Part shown: piece by piece, positions 8,879 through 19,046 of the stretch | How positions within the stretch are numbered: position 1 is the first letter of the stretch | How the letters are laid out: every line of letters begins with the position of its first letter | Origin: Archangium sp. | Lineage (GTDB): Bacteria; Myxococcota; Myxococcia; Myxococcales; Myxococcaceae | DNA: 64,000 nt | Assembly: GCA_022843845.1 (NCBI GenBank) | Contig: JALHMW010000006.1 | Span: 62,001 to 126,000 of the forward strand | Reading direction: 5' to 3' | The notes under the pieces: model-generated | What the model saw: only the letters and a program-made list of their open reading frames with translations | Told to the model about the DNA's origin: nothing | Database searches by the model: none | Made by a program: the position numbers and the translations under genes

Positions 8879-9331
8879 CTATTCAGTTGTCTCGCTCTTC
8901 TTCGCCCGCAACGCCTTGAAGAAGTCTTTCAGCACCGCACTGCATTCATCACCTAACACACCGCTCGTCACCTCGACCCGGTGGTTGTGTCGTGAGTCCC
9001 GGGCGAGATCGTACAGCGAGCCGACGGCACCTGCTTTCGGGTCTGACGCGCCGAAGACCAACCGGCTCAACCGACCTTGCACCATGGCGCCGGCGCACAT
9101 CGCGCAGGGTTCGAGCGTGACGTAGACGGTGACGCCAATGAGCCGCCAGGCACCCAGTGTCTCGGCTGCCCGCCGCATCGCCACCAGCTCGGCGTGTGAG
9201 AATGGATCGTTGTCGATTTCGCGCCGGTTCATCCCGGTGCCGACGACCACCCCGTCTTTCACCGCGACCGCGCCGACCGGAACCTCGCCGAGCGTCGCTG
9301 CTTCACGCGCCAGCTTCAGCGCGTGCTGCAT
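8879..9331 (-). CDS. tadA: tRNA adenosine(34) deaminase TadA
   Basis: TadA converts the wobble adenosine of tRNA-Arg(ACG) to inosine. The 150-residue product has the cytidine-deaminase-fold zinc motifs HAE (H46, E48) and PCAMC (75-79). FSHAELVAMRRA and AMVQGRLSRLVFGA are typical of TadA rather than of nucleoside deaminases. The frame stays open far upstream, but that part reads through tRNA genes. The first plausible start is the ATG of MQHALKLAREAATLGEVP. Its substrate gene, tRNA-Arg(ACG), is directly upstream on the same strand. Confidence 0.93.
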   Translation of the reverse strand: MQHALKLAREAATLGEVPVGAVAVKDGVVVGTGMNRREIDNDPFSHAELVAMRRAAETLGAWRLIGVTVYVTLEPCAMCAGAMVQGRLSRLVFGASDPKAGAVGSLYDLARDSRHNHRVEVTSGVLGDECSAVLKDFFKALRAKKSETTE

Positions 9332-9365
9332 GAACTGCTCGTCGGTACGGTCGGGCGACGTGATG

Positions 9366-9439
9366 CGCTCCCTGGAGGATTCGAACCTCCGGCCTTTGGA
9401 TTCGTAGTCCAACGCTCTATCCAGCTGAGCTAAGGGAGC
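9366..9439 (-). tRNA. tRNA-Arg(ACG)
   Basis: A class I cloverleaf on the minus strand: acceptor GCTCCCT/AGGGAGC, D-arm AGCTCAGCTGGATAGAGC, anticodon stem-loop TTGGACTACGAATCCAA (anticodon ACG) and T-arm GGAGGTTCGAATCCTCC. This is the substrate of TadA, whose gene follows immediately. Confidence 0.96.
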
Positions 9440-9454
9440 TCTGCGACCTGGTGC

Positions 9455-9540
9455 GGAGAGAGAGGGATTCGAACCCTCGATACCCTTACGAGTATACAGG
9501 TTTAGCAAACCTGCGCCTTCAGCCTCTCGGCCATCTCTCC
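9455..9540 (-). tRNA. tRNA-Ser(GCT)
   Basis: A class II tRNA on the minus strand: acceptor GGAGAGA, anticodon stem-loop CAGGTTTGCTAAACCTG (anticodon GCT, reading AGC/AGU), a long variable arm, and T-arm AGGGTTCGAATCCCT. Confidence 0.95.
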
Positions 9541-9600
9541 ACAACGAAAGCTGTCAAAGAACTGCTGCTGTTTCCGCGTGCTGCACCTGCATTCCAACTC

Positions 9601-9686
9601 GGAACAGGAAGGATTCGAACCTTCGGAAGCCTTTCAGCTTCTCCGGTTTTCAAGACCGGCGCCTTCAGCCACTCGGCCACTGTTCC
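9601..9686 (-). tRNA. tRNA-Ser(TGA)
   Basis: A class II tRNA on the minus strand: acceptor GGAACAG, anticodon stem-loop CCGGTCTTGAAAACCGG (anticodon TGA, reading UCA and UCG), a long variable arm, and T-arm AAGGTTCGAATCCTT. It is the first tRNA after serS. Confidence 0.95.
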
Positions 9687-9746
9687 TGACCGACCTGCTT
9701 CCTGTTCGTCTGACTCGTACGCCTGCAGTCAGACTCCGACGACCCT

Positions 9747-9780
9747 GCGCCCCTGACGAAACATCCGTCGTTGGGGGCGC
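9747..9780 (-). terminator. hairpin downstream of serS
   Basis: A GCGCCCC...GGGGCGC inverted repeat with an inner GACG/CGTC pairing lies between serS and the first serine tRNA. There is no T-tract, so it may be a processing or attenuation structure rather than an intrinsic terminator. Confidence 0.35.
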
Positions 9781-9827
9781 TCCTGCTATCGCAAGGCGTC
9801 TGGGGACGCAACGAGGTTTTCGCTGGA

Positions 9828-11117
9828 TCAGCCGGCCCGCAGCTCGGTCATGCCGCCCATGTACGGGACGAGCACCTCAGGCAGCTTCACCGTGCCGTCT
9901 TCGCGTTGGTAGTTCTCGAGCAGCGCCACCACCGTGCGGCCGAGCGCCAGGCCCGAGCCGTTGAGCGTGTGCACCAGCTGCGGCTTCTCGCCCGGCGCGG
10001 GCCGGAAGCGGATCTTCGCGCGCCGTGACTGGAAGTCCGAGAACCAGGAGCAGCTCGAGATCTCGCGGTAGGCGTTCTGGCCCGGGAGCCAGACCTCGAG
10101 ATCGTAGGTCTTGGTCGACGCGAACCCCATGTCGCCGGTGCACAGCAGCACCTGCCGGTAGTGCAGGCCCAGCTTCTCGAGAATCGACGCCGCGTCGGCG
10201 GTGAGCTGCTCGTGGGCCTCCATCGCCTGATCGGGCCGCGTGAACATCACCAGCTCGACCTTGTTGAACTGGTGCATGCGAATGAGCCCGCGCGTGTCTT
10301 TCCCCGCCGAGCCGGCTTCGGCGCGAAAGCAGGGTGAGAACGCGCAGTACTTCACCGGCATCGCCTCGAGGATCTCGTCGGCGTGGTAGTTCGTGACCGG
10401 CACCTCGGCGGTGGGGATGAGGAAGAACTCGCTGCGGCGGCGCTCCTCCTCGGTCTCGCCCCAGCCGACGGTCTTGAACGCGTCAGCCTCGAACTTCGGC
10501 AGCTGGCCGGTGCCCGTCATCGACTGCCGAGACACCAGGTAGGGCGGGAGCAGCTCAAGGTACCCCTTCTTCGAGTGCTCATCGATCATGAACGCCGCGA
10601 GCGCCCGCTCGAGCCGGGCCAGCGCACCCTTCGAGAACGCAAAGCGGCTGCCCGACACCTTGGCGGCGCGCTCGAAGTCGAGCAGGCCCAGCTTCTCGCC
10701 GATCTCGAAGTGCTGCTGCGGCGTGAAGGTGAACGTCGGCTTCTCGCCCCAGGTGCGCGAGACGACGTTGTCGTGCTCCGACGCGCCGGTGGGCACCGTC
10801 TCGTGCGGCACGTTGGGCGTGTTCATCACCAGCACCGACAGCTCGTCTTCGATGCCTTTGAGCTTCACCTCGGCGTCCTTGATGACCACGCCCAGGGCCT
10901 TCATCTCAGGGCCGAGCTCGGCGCGTTTGCTCGCGTCGGTCTTCATCAGCTCCTGGGCTTTGTTCTTCTTCGCCTGGTTGCCCTCGAGCTCGACGTAGAC
11001 CTTCTTGCGCTCGGCGAAGAGCTCCTTGAAACGCGACAGATCGAGCGTGCCGCCACGTGCCGCCAACCGTGTGACGACAAAGTCGAAGTTCTTCGCAACC
11101 CAGTTCAGATCCAGCAC
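9828..11117 (-). CDS. serS: seryl-tRNA synthetase
   Basis: Charges serine tRNAs. The 429-residue protein has the N-terminal coiled-coil tRNA-binding arm (about residues 25-110, rich in Lys/Glu) and the class II catalytic core with motif 2 ([13 protein letters not shown]) and motif 3 ([15 protein letters not shown]). The start is GTG, one base after the stop of the upstream TPR gene, and a GAGGGG Shine-Dalgarno lies inside the end of that gene. Translation of the two is therefore probably coupled. All four serine tRNA isoacceptors follow on the same strand. Confidence 0.97.
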   Translation of the reverse strand: MLDLNWVAKNFDFVVTRLAARGGTLDLSRFKELFAERKKVYVELEGNQAKKNKAQELMKTDASKRAELGPEMKALGVVIKDAEVKLKGIEDELSVLVMNTPNVPHETVPTGASEHDNVVSRTWGEKPTFTFTPQQHFEIGEKLGLLDFERAAKVSGSRFAFSKGALARLERALAAFMIDEHSKKGYLELLPPYLVSRQSMTGTGQLPKFEADAFKTVGWGETEEERRRSEFFLIPTAEVPVTNYHADEILEAMPVKYCAFSPCFRAEAGSAGKDTRGLIRMHQFNKVELVMFTRPDQAMEAHEQLTADAASILEKLGLHYRQVLLCTGDMGFASTKTYDLEVWLPGQNAYREISSCSWFSDFQSRRAKIRFRPAPGEKPQLVHTLNGSGLALGRTVVALLENYQREDGTVKLPEVLVPYMGGMTELRAG

Positions 11118-11118
11118 G

Positions 11119-14100
11119 TCATTTCCCCTCTGCGATGAGATCTTCGAGGTCGTCCTCGACGACCTTCTTGGTCTTCTCGTCGTCCGTCGTCACCTTCAGG
11201 TATTCGCGCCACGCGTTCTGCGCCTCTCTGGGCTTCTTGAGGTCCTTGAGCAGGTAGCCGAGGTTCTTGAAGGCCTCGCCGTTCTGCGGGTCGATCTTCG
11301 TCGCCTTGAAGTACCAGTCGACTGACTTCTGGAACTGCTTGGGCCCCTTCTCCTGGTACGCGCTGGCGAGCCGCGAGTACGCGTAGACGAGGTTCGGGTT
11401 CTCGGGGTCTGCCTCGATGGCCGCGGTGTACGCCTTGATGGCGCCGTCCCAGTCCTGGAGCTTGATGTAGGCGTCGCCCGTGGCCGCGCGGGCGGTGTTC
11501 CGGCCCGGGTCCACGGCGAGCGCCTTGGTGAAGGCCTCGACGGCTTCTTTGAGCTGGTTGCGCTCCACGTAGATGCGCCCCAGCGTCTCGAGCGCGTCGA
11601 CGTACTTCGGGTCGAGCTCGATGGCCTGCTTGAACTCGACGATCGCCTCTTCGCTGCGCTTGGCGTCGGCGAGAATGCGGCCATACCAGTAGCGGTAGAG
11701 CGGGTTCTTCGCGTCGGTCTCGAGCGCGCGCTTGATGGCCTCGACGGCCTGGCTGTGGTCGCGCGACGCGTTCTTCACGCGCGCCATGTAGAAGTTCGCG
11801 TCGGGGTGGCTGGGCTCGGACTGAAGCGCGGAGAGCAGGTGATTGAGCGCGTTCGACAGCTGGCCCTGCTCGAACTCCACGGCGCCGAGCGTGACGACGA
11901 CCTGCGTGTTGCGAGGCTCTTCTTCACGCGCCTTCTCGAGCTCTTGCACCGACTCGGGCAGGCGTTGCAGCTTCCACAGCGCCATGCCCTTCTGCAGCCG
12001 CCCACCCTGCAGGCGCGGGTTGATCTCGAGCGCCTTCTCGATGTGCGCGAGCGCGAGGTCTGGCTTCGCCTTCTCGAGGGCGACCAGCGACAGGCCGCGG
12101 AAGGCCTCGCTGGAGTTCCTGTTGAGCTCGCTGGCCTGCTTGAACTCCGCATCGGCGCGATCGAACTGTCGCTCGTGGAAGGCCAGCTCCCCCATGCCGA
12201 CGTGGAGCGCCGCGTTCTTCGTGTCCTTCTCGAGGCCCTGCTCCAGCACGGGCAGCGCGTCTGCGTACCGGCGGAACCGAACGTAGAGGCGAGAGAGATA
12301 GAGGTGGGCGTCGGTGATGGTCGGGTCAGCGGCGATGGCGCGCTTGTAGCCATCTTCGGCCGACTTCGAGTTGTCGAGGGCATCGTCGACGCGGCCCGAG
12401 AGGTACGACAACATCGCGTTGCCGGGGAAGCGGGCGTTCGCGCTCCCCATGACCTTGGTGGCCTCGTCCATCTTGCCCAGGAGAATCAGGCTCGAGAGGT
12501 AGCCCTCGGTGTACTCGAGGTTGTCGGGGGCCGCCATCGCCGCGTCGCGGTAGAGGGGCAGCGCCTTGTCGGGCTGGTTGAGCACGCCCAGCAGCCGCGC
12601 CATTCGGCCCTGCGTGAAGGCGTTCTTCGGGTCGGTCTTGAGGGCCTCTTCGAAGACAGGGATCGCCTCGGTCAGCTGCTGGTCGACGACGAGCGTCTCG
12701 GCCTTCAGGGCCAGCGCCTTGCCCAATTCGGCCGGCGCCATCTGCGCCTTCTTCTCTGGCGTCAGCAGGGCGGTCAGCACCGCCTCGCCCTTCGCCTTGT
12801 CGAGCTTCACGACGAGGAAGAGCTCGGCCAGCTCGATGCCTGAGGCGACGTGATCGGGGTCGGCCGCGAGCGCCGCCTCGTACTTCTCGATGGCCGGATC
12901 GATCTCGTTCTTCTGACGCAGCAGCGTGGCCTGGGCGTGCAGCGCCCGCGCGCTCTTCGGGTTCTTGGCGAGGATCTGCGTGTAGACGGTGTTGGCTTCT
13001 CCGATGGAGCGCTTGAGGAGGAAGGCCTCGGCGCGCAGGAAGAACAGCTCGAGATCGTCCTTGTTCTCTTCGCGAGCGAGCGCCTCGTCGACCAGGCTTC
13101 GCGCGTTGTCGGCGTCGTTGTGGACCAGGGCGCTGCCAGCCCGGGTCTTCAAGACCTCGACGTGCTTCTCTCCGAGCAGCTCGATGTTGGTGAGCTCTCC
13201 ATCGGCCTGGGCGACCTCGCCTGGAGCGGCCGCGTTGTACTTGCGCTGGAGCGAGTAGACGGCCTGGCTCCACACCGCGCGCGCCTCTGGGTACTCCTTC
13301 ACGGCCAGGGCCTGGTTCGCGAGGTCACGCGACGTGGCGTAGGCCTTGAACGTGTCTTTGAGGAAGCCAGCGCGGGCCTCGGCGAGGTAGCCGTGCTCGC
13401 GGGTGTCCTCCTTCACCCGCGCCGGGAAGATCTTCTTCAGGAAGAACCAGCCGTACGGTGTCGCGACCCCCGCGAAGACGCCGGTGCCGATGATGCCCGC
13501 GGCCAGCACACCCGCGGCGATGTATGGCACGCGTTTGATGAACGGGACGGGTGGCTTGCTCTCGACCACCGCGACCGAGGCCATGCGGCCCTCGTAGAGC
13601 TGCTTGAGCTTCTCCATCGAGGGGCCCTTGGGCTTGTCCTCGACCTGCGGCAGGCCCATCTGGGTCGTCGAGCGACCGGGCGCCTCCATCAGCTTGGCGA
13701 TCACCGCCTGGAACGACGGCTCGCTGCCGATGGGCTGCCAGTTCTCGGCGTCGAGCGAGACCTCTTCGTTGCCGAGCAGCTGTGCCTCTTCGAGCATCTT
13801 GACGATGACCGGCTCTTCGAAGGGCCCGAACACCTTGCCGCTGCGGCGCTTGATGTGAAACCGCCGCACCGGCGCCTGGGTGGTCGGTGCGCCCGCGTCT
13901 TTCGCGGTGTCGTCGATGAACGACAACATCTCGAGGCCGTCAGTGGGCCCCTGCTGCGACTTGCTCGACTGCGGAGGCAGGGACGCCGAGAGGTCGGCCT
14001 CCATGTCGTCGCCGCCGCCACGTTTCGGGGCCGCGGTCGGGTCGAACTCGAGGTCGTTGCCTCCGCCGGGCGCACCACCACCGAAGTCGACCTCACCAAA

Positions 14101-15522
14101 TGACGGCGCGGGGCCGGGCGATGGCGCGGCCGGCGCTGGAGCGTTGAAGTCGAAGGCGAGATCGTCGGGCGGGGGCGCTGCCGCGGGAGGCGGTGCGCCG
14201 AAGTCGAAGCCGCCAGAGACAGGGGGGGGCGCAGGCGCTCCGAAGTCGAAGCTCCCGCCCCCGCTCACCGGCGCGGGCGCGGGTGGTGAATCGAAGTCGA
14301 AGCCGCCGCTCACCGGCGCAGGTGCGGGTGGTGGAGCGAAGTCGAAGCCGCCGCTCACCGGAGGAGGCGCAGGCGCGTCGAAGTCGAAGCCACCAGCCGA
14401 CTGCGGAGGGTCGAACCCGGCGGCGCTGTCGCCGGGCAGGTCAGGGAAGCCGAAGTCGGCCGACGCCGTGTTCGAGCGCCCTGGTGCCGGAGGCGCTTCA
14501 CCGAAGTCGTCCGAGAACGGCACGTCATCCGTCTGCAGGGCTGGCACTGCCTGCGTCGAGGCGTGTGACGCGCCGGGCAGCGGAATGTGGTTCCCAGCCG
14601 GGCTGCCGAAGTCGGCCTCGAGATCGTCGCCGCTGCTGAAGCCGCCCGGGAGCGGCACGGCCGCTGGGTTCGATCGAAGACCCGAGGGCGAGCTCGCGCC
14701 GGGCAGGGGCACGGCGCCGCCAAACGGCCGCACGCCCGACGGAGCGCTCGAGCCGGGCAAGGGGACAGAGCCCGCGGTCGAGCGAACCCCCGACGCCGAG
14801 CTCCCCGGGAGCGGCACGGCGCCAGGCGTGGAGCGCAGGCCAGAGGGCGCACTTCCACCCGGCAGCGGAATGCTGCCCACGGTGCTCGGGCGAACGCCTG
14901 ATGGTGACGAGGCGCCGGGGAGTGGAACGGCGCCGAGCTTCGGCATCGCGGCTGTCGTCTGGGCCGAGAAGTCCATGTCGATGCCGCCGGGAGCTCCACC
15001 GGTCGATTCTCCGACTCGAGTGGCCTCGTCTTCCCACGAGGTCGCCGCAGGCTTCGCCGCGCTGATGCCGGGCAAAGGGACGGCCGCGATTCCCGACTTC
15101 GTCGAAGGCTTCGGCACGTTCGACGGCGGCGGAGCGCGCAACGTGGCCCCGGGAATTTGAGCCGCTCCCGGAAGGGGCACGGCACCGCTCGCGGGCATCG
15201 TGCTCGTCGGCGCGGTCTCCCAGTCGGAAGGGCCACCAGCGCCGGGGAGCGGAACGGCGCCAGGCGTGCCGACCCGGGTGGGCTCATCTTCCCAGCTCGT
15301 CGCCGTGGGCTTCGCTGCAGACAACCCGGGCAGTGGCACGGCACCGCTCGATGATGACGCGGGCGCAGCACCGCCAGGCAGCGGCACGGCGCCGGCGCTC
15401 ATGCCCGGCTTCACTGGAAAGATGGTCTGGCACGTGGGGCACTTGATGCGCGCGCCGCCAGCCGGGATCTTCTTGTCGTCGATGGTGAGGCTCGAGTTGC
15501 ACGACGGACATGCGACCTTCAT
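11119..15522 (-). CDS. MJ0042 zinc finger / PLPG-repeat / GYF-like / membrane / TPR protein
   Basis: A 1467-residue multidomain protein. Residues 1-38 are an MJ0042-type zinc finger (C5, C8, C28, C31). Residues about 40-310 are disordered and carry about twelve copies of a (G/A)-(A/S)-(V/I)-PLPG motif. Residues 360-490 carry about six GGFDF-type repeats. At about 550-610 is a GYF_2/DUF4339-like domain ([15 protein letters not shown], then ENWQPIG). One membrane helix sits near 660-690. The rest is a long TPR array (about 720-1450) with many repeats ending NP, DP or DPKN. Membrane-anchored TPR proteins of this kind act as scaffolds. The start has a good AGGAG site. It directly precedes serS with a one-base gap, an odd partner. 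Confidence 0.85.
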   Translation of the reverse strand: MKVACPSCNSSLTIDDKKIPAGGARIKCPTCQTIFPVKPGMSAGAVPLPGGAAPASSSSGAVPLPGLSAAKPTATSWEDEPTRVGTPGAVPLPGAGGPSDWETAPTSTMPASGAVPLPGAAQIPGATLRAPPPSNVPKPSTKSGIAAVPLPGISAAKPAATSWEDEATRVGESTGGAPGGIDMDFSAQTTAAMPKLGAVPLPGASSPSGVRPSTVGSIPLPGGSAPSGLRSTPGAVPLPGSSASGVRSTAGSVPLPGSSAPSGVRPFGGAVPLPGASSPSGLRSNPAAVPLPGGFSSGDDLEADFGSPAGNHIPLPGASHASTQAVPALQTDDVPFSDDFGEAPPAPGRSNTASADFGFPDLPGDSAAGFDPPQSAGGFDFDAPAPPPVSGGFDFAPPPAPAPVSGGFDFDSPPAPAPVSGGGSFDFGAPAPPPVSGGFDFGAPPPAAAPPPDDLAFDFNAPAPAAPSPGPAPSFGEVDFGGGAPGGGNDLEFDPTAAPKRGGGDDMEADLSASLPPQSSKSQQGPTDGLEMLSFIDDTAKDAGAPTTQAPVRRFHIKRRSGKVFGPFEEPVIVKMLEEAQLLGNEEVSLDAENWQPIGSEPSFQAVIAKLMEAPGRSTTQMGLPQVEDKPKGPSMEKLKQLYEGRMASVAVVESKPPVPFIKRVPYIAAGVLAAGIIGTGVFAGVATPYGWFFLKKIFPARVKEDTREHGYLAEARAGFLKDTFKAYATSRDLANQALAVKEYPEARAVWSQAVYSLQRKYNAAAPGEVAQADGELTNIELLGEKHVEVLKTRAGSALVHNDADNARSLVDEALAREENKDDLELFFLRAEAFLLKRSIGEANTVYTQILAKNPKSARALHAQATLLRQKNEIDPAIEKYEAALAADPDHVASGIELAELFLVVKLDKAKGEAVLTALLTPEKKAQMAPAELGKALALKAETLVVDQQLTEAIPVFEEALKTDPKNAFTQGRMARLLGVLNQPDKALPLYRDAAMAAPDNLEYTEGYLSSLILLGKMDEATKVMGSANARFPGNAMLSYLSGRVDDALDNSKSAEDGYKRAIAADPTITDAHLYLSRLYVRFRRYADALPVLEQGLEKDTKNAALHVGMGELAFHERQFDRADAEFKQASELNRNSSEAFRGLSLVALEKAKPDLALAHIEKALEINPRLQGGRLQKGMALWKLQRLPESVQELEKAREEEPRNTQVVVTLGAVEFEQGQLSNALNHLLSALQSEPSHPDANFYMARVKNASRDHSQAVEAIKRALETDAKNPLYRYWYGRILADAKRSEEAIVEFKQAIELDPKYVDALETLGRIYVERNQLKEAVEAFTKALAVDPGRNTARAATGDAYIKLQDWDGAIKAYTAAIEADPENPNLVYAYSRLASAYQEKGPKQFQKSVDWYFKATKIDPQNGEAFKNLGYLLKDLKKPREAQNAWREYLKVTTDDEKTKKVVEDDLEDLIAEGK

Positions 15523-15730
15523 GGAGCTCCTTGTGGCTCTTGTGGCTCGCTCAGAATCGGGCTCGGGGCCGGTTGAGTCGGGTGAAACGAAGCCGCGCGA
15601 GGTTACCCCGCGTTCTGCCTCGGGTGAACTTGCAGTATCAGTGTGGGCCGTTCAGTGGTGGCGCACAGGCAGGCCGGTGCTTCGCAGGGCTGGAAGTGCC
15701 GAAGGGGCGTGCTAAGCGCGCGGCCCACCG

Positions 15731-16447
15731 ATGGCTGCCGCCCCTCATCTGAGCGTCGTGATCCCCGTCTACAACGAGGAGGCCATCGTCGAGTCGGCCG
15801 GCCTCGAACTCGCGAAGGGCCTGGAGGACCGCGGCTGGGATTACGAGATCATCTTCGCCGAGAACGGCTCGCGCGATCGCACGCCCGAGATCCTCGAGCG
15901 CATGACGAAGGAGCACCCGCGCCTGAAGTGGTTCCACAGCGAGACGCCGAACTACGGCTCAGCGCTGAAGGCCGGCATCTTGAAGGCCCGCGGCAACCTC
16001 GTGGTGTGCGACGAGATCGATCTGTGCGACCTCGTCTTCTACGACCAGGCCGTGCCGAGGCTGGAGCGTCGTGAGGCCGACTTGATCGTCGGCTCGAAGG
16101 CGGCGCGCGGCGCGAGCGATCGCCGGCCCGTGGTGCGGCGGGTCGCGACGCGCATGCACAATGGGTTGCTGCGGGTGGCGCTCGGGTTCAAGGGCACCGA
16201 CACGCACGGCTTGAAGGCGTTTCGGCGCGAGAAGCTGTTGCCCGTCATCGACAAGTGCGTCGTCGACATGGACGTGTTCGCCTCGGAGTTCGTCGTGCGC
16301 GCCTGGCGTGAAGGGCTCGAGGTTCGCGAGATTCCGATTCAGTTGATGGAGAAGCGCCAGCCGTCGATTCACCTCTTCCGGCGCGTGCCGAATGTGCTGA
16401 AGCAGGTCGCGCGGCTGGTGTACGTGATTCGCGTTCGGGGTCAGTAG
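15731..16447 (+). CDS. family 2 glycosyltransferase (dolichyl-phosphate-mannose-synthase-like)
   Basis: A 238-residue soluble GT2 enzyme: LSVVIPVYNEEAIVESA at the N-terminus, the nucleotide-binding IIFAENGSRDRTPEIL, and SETPNYGSALKAGI. The usual DXD position reads VVCDEIDLCD. There is no C-terminal membrane domain. Enzymes of this type transfer a sugar from an NDP-sugar to a polyprenyl phosphate or glycan. A polysaccharide deacetylase gene follows about 60 bases downstream on the same strand, suggesting a joint role in surface glycan assembly. The start is preceded by a TAAGCG hexamer 14-19 bases upstream rather than by a Shine-Dalgarno site. Confidence 0.88.
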   Translation: MAAAPHLSVVIPVYNEEAIVESAGLELAKGLEDRGWDYEIIFAENGSRDRTPEILERMTKEHPRLKWFHSETPNYGSALKAGILKARGNLVVCDEIDLCDLVFYDQAVPRLERREADLIVGSKAARGASDRRPVVRRVATRMHNGLLRVALGFKGTDTHGLKAFRREKLLPVIDKCVVDMDVFASEFVVRAWREGLEVREIPIQLMEKRQPSIHLFRRVPNVLKQVARLVYVIRVRGQ

Positions 16448-16507
16448 AACCCTCGTCACGCAGGCCGAGTGCATCAGCGCGATTCCCGCTATCTTCCGCC
16501 GCCTCGC

Positions 16508-17455
16508 ATGTCGTCCCGGCTCGCCAGCATCTCGATCGATCTCGACTCCCTCGGCCACTACTGCCGCATTCAGGGACTGCCGGAGTCGATCCTCGACGAA
16601 CGCGCACGATCGCTGGTGTGGGCCACCGCGATTCCCCGCTACCTCGAGCTGTTCTCGTCGGTCGGCACGCCCGCCACGTTCTTCGTCATCGCGAGCGATC
16701 TCGCTGACGCGCAGCTCGCGCCAGCGCTGAAGACTTCGGCGAGCGCGGGCGTCGAGCTCGCCAATCATTCGTTCTCGCACGACTACGCCCTGTCGCGTCG
16801 GAGTCGGGTCGAGATCGAGGCCGACCTCCGGCAGGCCCACGACGCGATCACCACGCAGACGGGCGTCTCTCCTGTCGGCTTCCGCGCGCCCGGCTACACG
16901 CTCTCGCCCGCGATGCTGCAGGCCGTCGCTGGGCTCGGGTACCGCTACGACTCGTCGACCTTCCCCGCGGCGCCGTACTGGCTGGCCAAGGCCTCGGTGA
17001 TGAAGACACTCGCGGCGCTGGGCCGGCCGTCGCGCGCGATCCTCGACTCGCCGAACGTGCTGCTCGCCCCACGTGTGCCCTACCGGCCTTCGCTCGAGGC
17101 GCCGTACCGTCGGGGTGACGCGCCCCTGATCGAGCTCCCGATGGCCGTGACGCCCCTCGCGCGAGTGCCCTTCATCGGCACCTTCGCCACCAGCATGCCG
17201 TGGCCGCTGGTCGAGGCGACGTTCCGGCGGCTGCGGCACGATCGCCACCTCAACTTCGAGCTGCACGCCATCGACGTGCTCGACGCGAGCGACGGCATTC
17301 CCGACGCGCTCGCCCGCCAGCAGCGCGACGTCGGCGTTCCAGTTCGAGAGAAGCTCTCGCGCCTGCGCCGCCTCTTCACGTGGATGGGCGACGATCGCCA
17401 GCGCGTCACCCTCGCCGACGCAGCGTCGCGCCTGTCAGGACAGCTCGATGGCTGA
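16508..17455 (+). CDS. polysaccharide deacetylase (NodB/CE4 fold)
   Basis: A 315-residue protein with CE4 features: an Asp-containing first motif (SISIDLDSLGHY), TFFVIASDLAD, the metal-binding NHSFSHD (HxxxH type) and GFRAPGYTLSP. CE4 enzymes remove N- or O-acetyl groups from glycans. No signal peptide is seen, so it may act on a cytoplasmic lipid-linked intermediate. I start at MSSRLASISIDLDS because a TATCTT hexamer lies just upstream and the longer frame adds nothing conserved. The 3' end overlaps the next kinase gene by 8 bases, suggesting co-translation. Confidence 0.86.
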   Translation: MSSRLASISIDLDSLGHYCRIQGLPESILDERARSLVWATAIPRYLELFSSVGTPATFFVIASDLADAQLAPALKTSASAGVELANHSFSHDYALSRRSRVEIEADLRQAHDAITTQTGVSPVGFRAPGYTLSPAMLQAVAGLGYRYDSSTFPAAPYWLAKASVMKTLAALGRPSRAILDSPNVLLAPRVPYRPSLEAPYRRGDAPLIELPMAVTPLARVPFIGTFATSMPWPLVEATFRRLRHDRHLNFELHAIDVLDASDGIPDALARQQRDVGVPVREKLSRLRRLFTWMGDDRQRVTLADAASRLSGQLDG

Positions 17456-19046
17456 GGAAGAGAAGCTCGGCCGCTATCGGCTGCTCTCGCTCATCGCCAC
17501 CGGCGGCATGGGTGAGGTGTTCCTCGCGCGCCAGGAGGGCCCGGCCGGCTTCTCGAAGACCGTCGTCATCAAGCGCATCTTGCGGCACCTCGCGCGAGAC
17601 CAGGGCTTCATCGATCTCTTCCTCAACGAGGCGCAGCTCGCCGCGCAGCTCCAGCACCCGTCCATCGTTCAGGTGTTCGGGCTCGAGCGCGAGGGCGACA
17701 CCTGGTTCATCGCCATGGAGTACGTGCCGGGCAAGAGCCTGCGCGCGCTGATCGACACCTGCCGCGAGAAGAAGCTCACCATTCCGCCGCCCATCGCGGT
17801 GCGGCTCATCTCGCAGGTGCTGCAGGGGCTCGAGTTCGCGCACGAACTCAAGGACGAGAAGGGCAGGGCGCTGGGCATTCTCCACCGCGACGTGAGCTCC
17901 GAGAACGTGCTCGTCGCGTCGTCGGGCATGGCCAAGCTGGTCGACTTCGGCATCGCGCGCGCCATGCGTGGCGTCGTCACCCGGGTGGGGAACCCCAAGG
18001 GCAAGCTCGCGTACATGGCGCCGGAGCTCATGGTGTCGGGCGCGCTCATCGATCGCCGCGCCGACGTGTACGGCGCTGGGGTGCTCCTCCACGAGCTGTT
18101 GATGCTCGAGCGCCCGACGCTCGGCGCGATTCGTGACGACGGCACGCCCGAGCCCGTCACCTACGTCGCGCCCGAGTCGCTCCCGCAGCCGCTGAAAGAG
18201 GCGCTCACGAAGGCGCTGGCGCCCGACGCGAAGGACCGGTGGAACTCCGCGCACGCGATGAGCGAAGCGCTCGAGAGCTGGCTCACCACCGCTGGCCACA
18301 CCGTGCTCGCGCAAGACGTGTCGGCGTTCCTCACCACGGTCCACGGTGAGACGGCAGCGGCGCCGGTCTCGCTCGGCGACGAGGTCGGGAACACCGGGCA
18401 GCAGCCAGTCTACTCGGGCACCGCGCCGCTCCCGTCATCGCGCGTCCACGGCACCGCGCCGCTGAACGCTGGGCCGCCTCCACGCACCGCGACCCAGCCG
18501 TTGCTCCGCGCCGTCACCGGGCCAGTCGTCGCGCAAGCGCCGCCACCACCTTCGCGCACCGGCTTGTGGATGCTGCTGGCCGGCATCGCGACCGCCGTCG
18601 TCTTCCTCACCATCACCATCGTCGCCATCGTCGGCTCGCAGCAGCCGAGGGTCGAGCCGCCGCCACTCGAGGTGCCTCTGGCCGACTCGAGGCCGACTGA
18701 TCAAGTGATGCCGGAGCTTTCGCTGGAGCTGCCGGCAGAGGTCGATGCCGGGGCACCGATCGCGAAGGTCGAGAAGCTCAAGCCTGCGGTCGTGAAGCCT
18801 GTCGTGGTGAAGAAGGTGACGCCGAAGAAGCCGAAGACGGGCCGCGTGACGGTGCGGGTCAACCCGTGGGCCGAGGTCTACTTCGCGAACAAGAAGCTCG
18901 GCGTCACGCCGTTCGACCCCGTCGAGGTGCCGGCAGGCTCTGCGACGTTCACGCTCAAGAACTCGCAGCTCAACGTGACGCGCAAGGTGACGGTGAAGGT
19001 GCCGGCCGGTGGCTCCGTGGTGCTGCGCGCCGACCTCTTCAAGTGA
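17448..19046 (+). CDS. Ser/Thr protein kinase with membrane helix and PEGA domain
   Basis: A 532-residue kinase with a complete catalytic core: P-loop-like IATGGMGEV (16-24), Lys42 in VVIKRIL, HRDVSSENVL (146-155), DFGIA (166-170) and MAPEL (190-194). A Pro/Ala linker leads to one membrane helix at about 366-390 (MLLAGIATAVVFLTITIVAI). A C-terminal PEGA-type beta domain (about 463-530) contains GRVTVRVNPWAEVYFANKK and LGVTPFDP, presumably outside the cytoplasm. The gene overlaps the deacetylase gene by 8 bases, so the kinase may regulate or sense the state of that glycan pathway (inference). Its end overlaps the convergent repair gene. Confidence 0.9.
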   Translation: MAEEEKLGRYRLLSLIATGGMGEVFLARQEGPAGFSKTVVIKRILRHLARDQGFIDLFLNEAQLAAQLQHPSIVQVFGLEREGDTWFIAMEYVPGKSLRALIDTCREKKLTIPPPIAVRLISQVLQGLEFAHELKDEKGRALGILHRDVSSENVLVASSGMAKLVDFGIARAMRGVVTRVGNPKGKLAYMAPELMVSGALIDRRADVYGAGVLLHELLMLERPTLGAIRDDGTPEPVTYVAPESLPQPLKEALTKALAPDAKDRWNSAHAMSEALESWLTTAGHTVLAQDVSAFLTTVHGETAAAPVSLGDEVGNTGQQPVYSGTAPLPSSRVHGTAPLNAGPPPRTATQPLLRAVTGPVVAQAPPPPSRTGLWMLLAGIATAVVFLTITIVAIVGSQQPRVEPPPLEVPLADSRPTDQVMPELSLELPAEVDAGAPIAKVEKLKPAVVKPVVVKKVTPKKPKTGRVTVRVNPWAEVYFANKKLGVTPFDPVEVPAGSATFTLKNSQLNVTRKVTVKVPAGGSVVLRADLFK

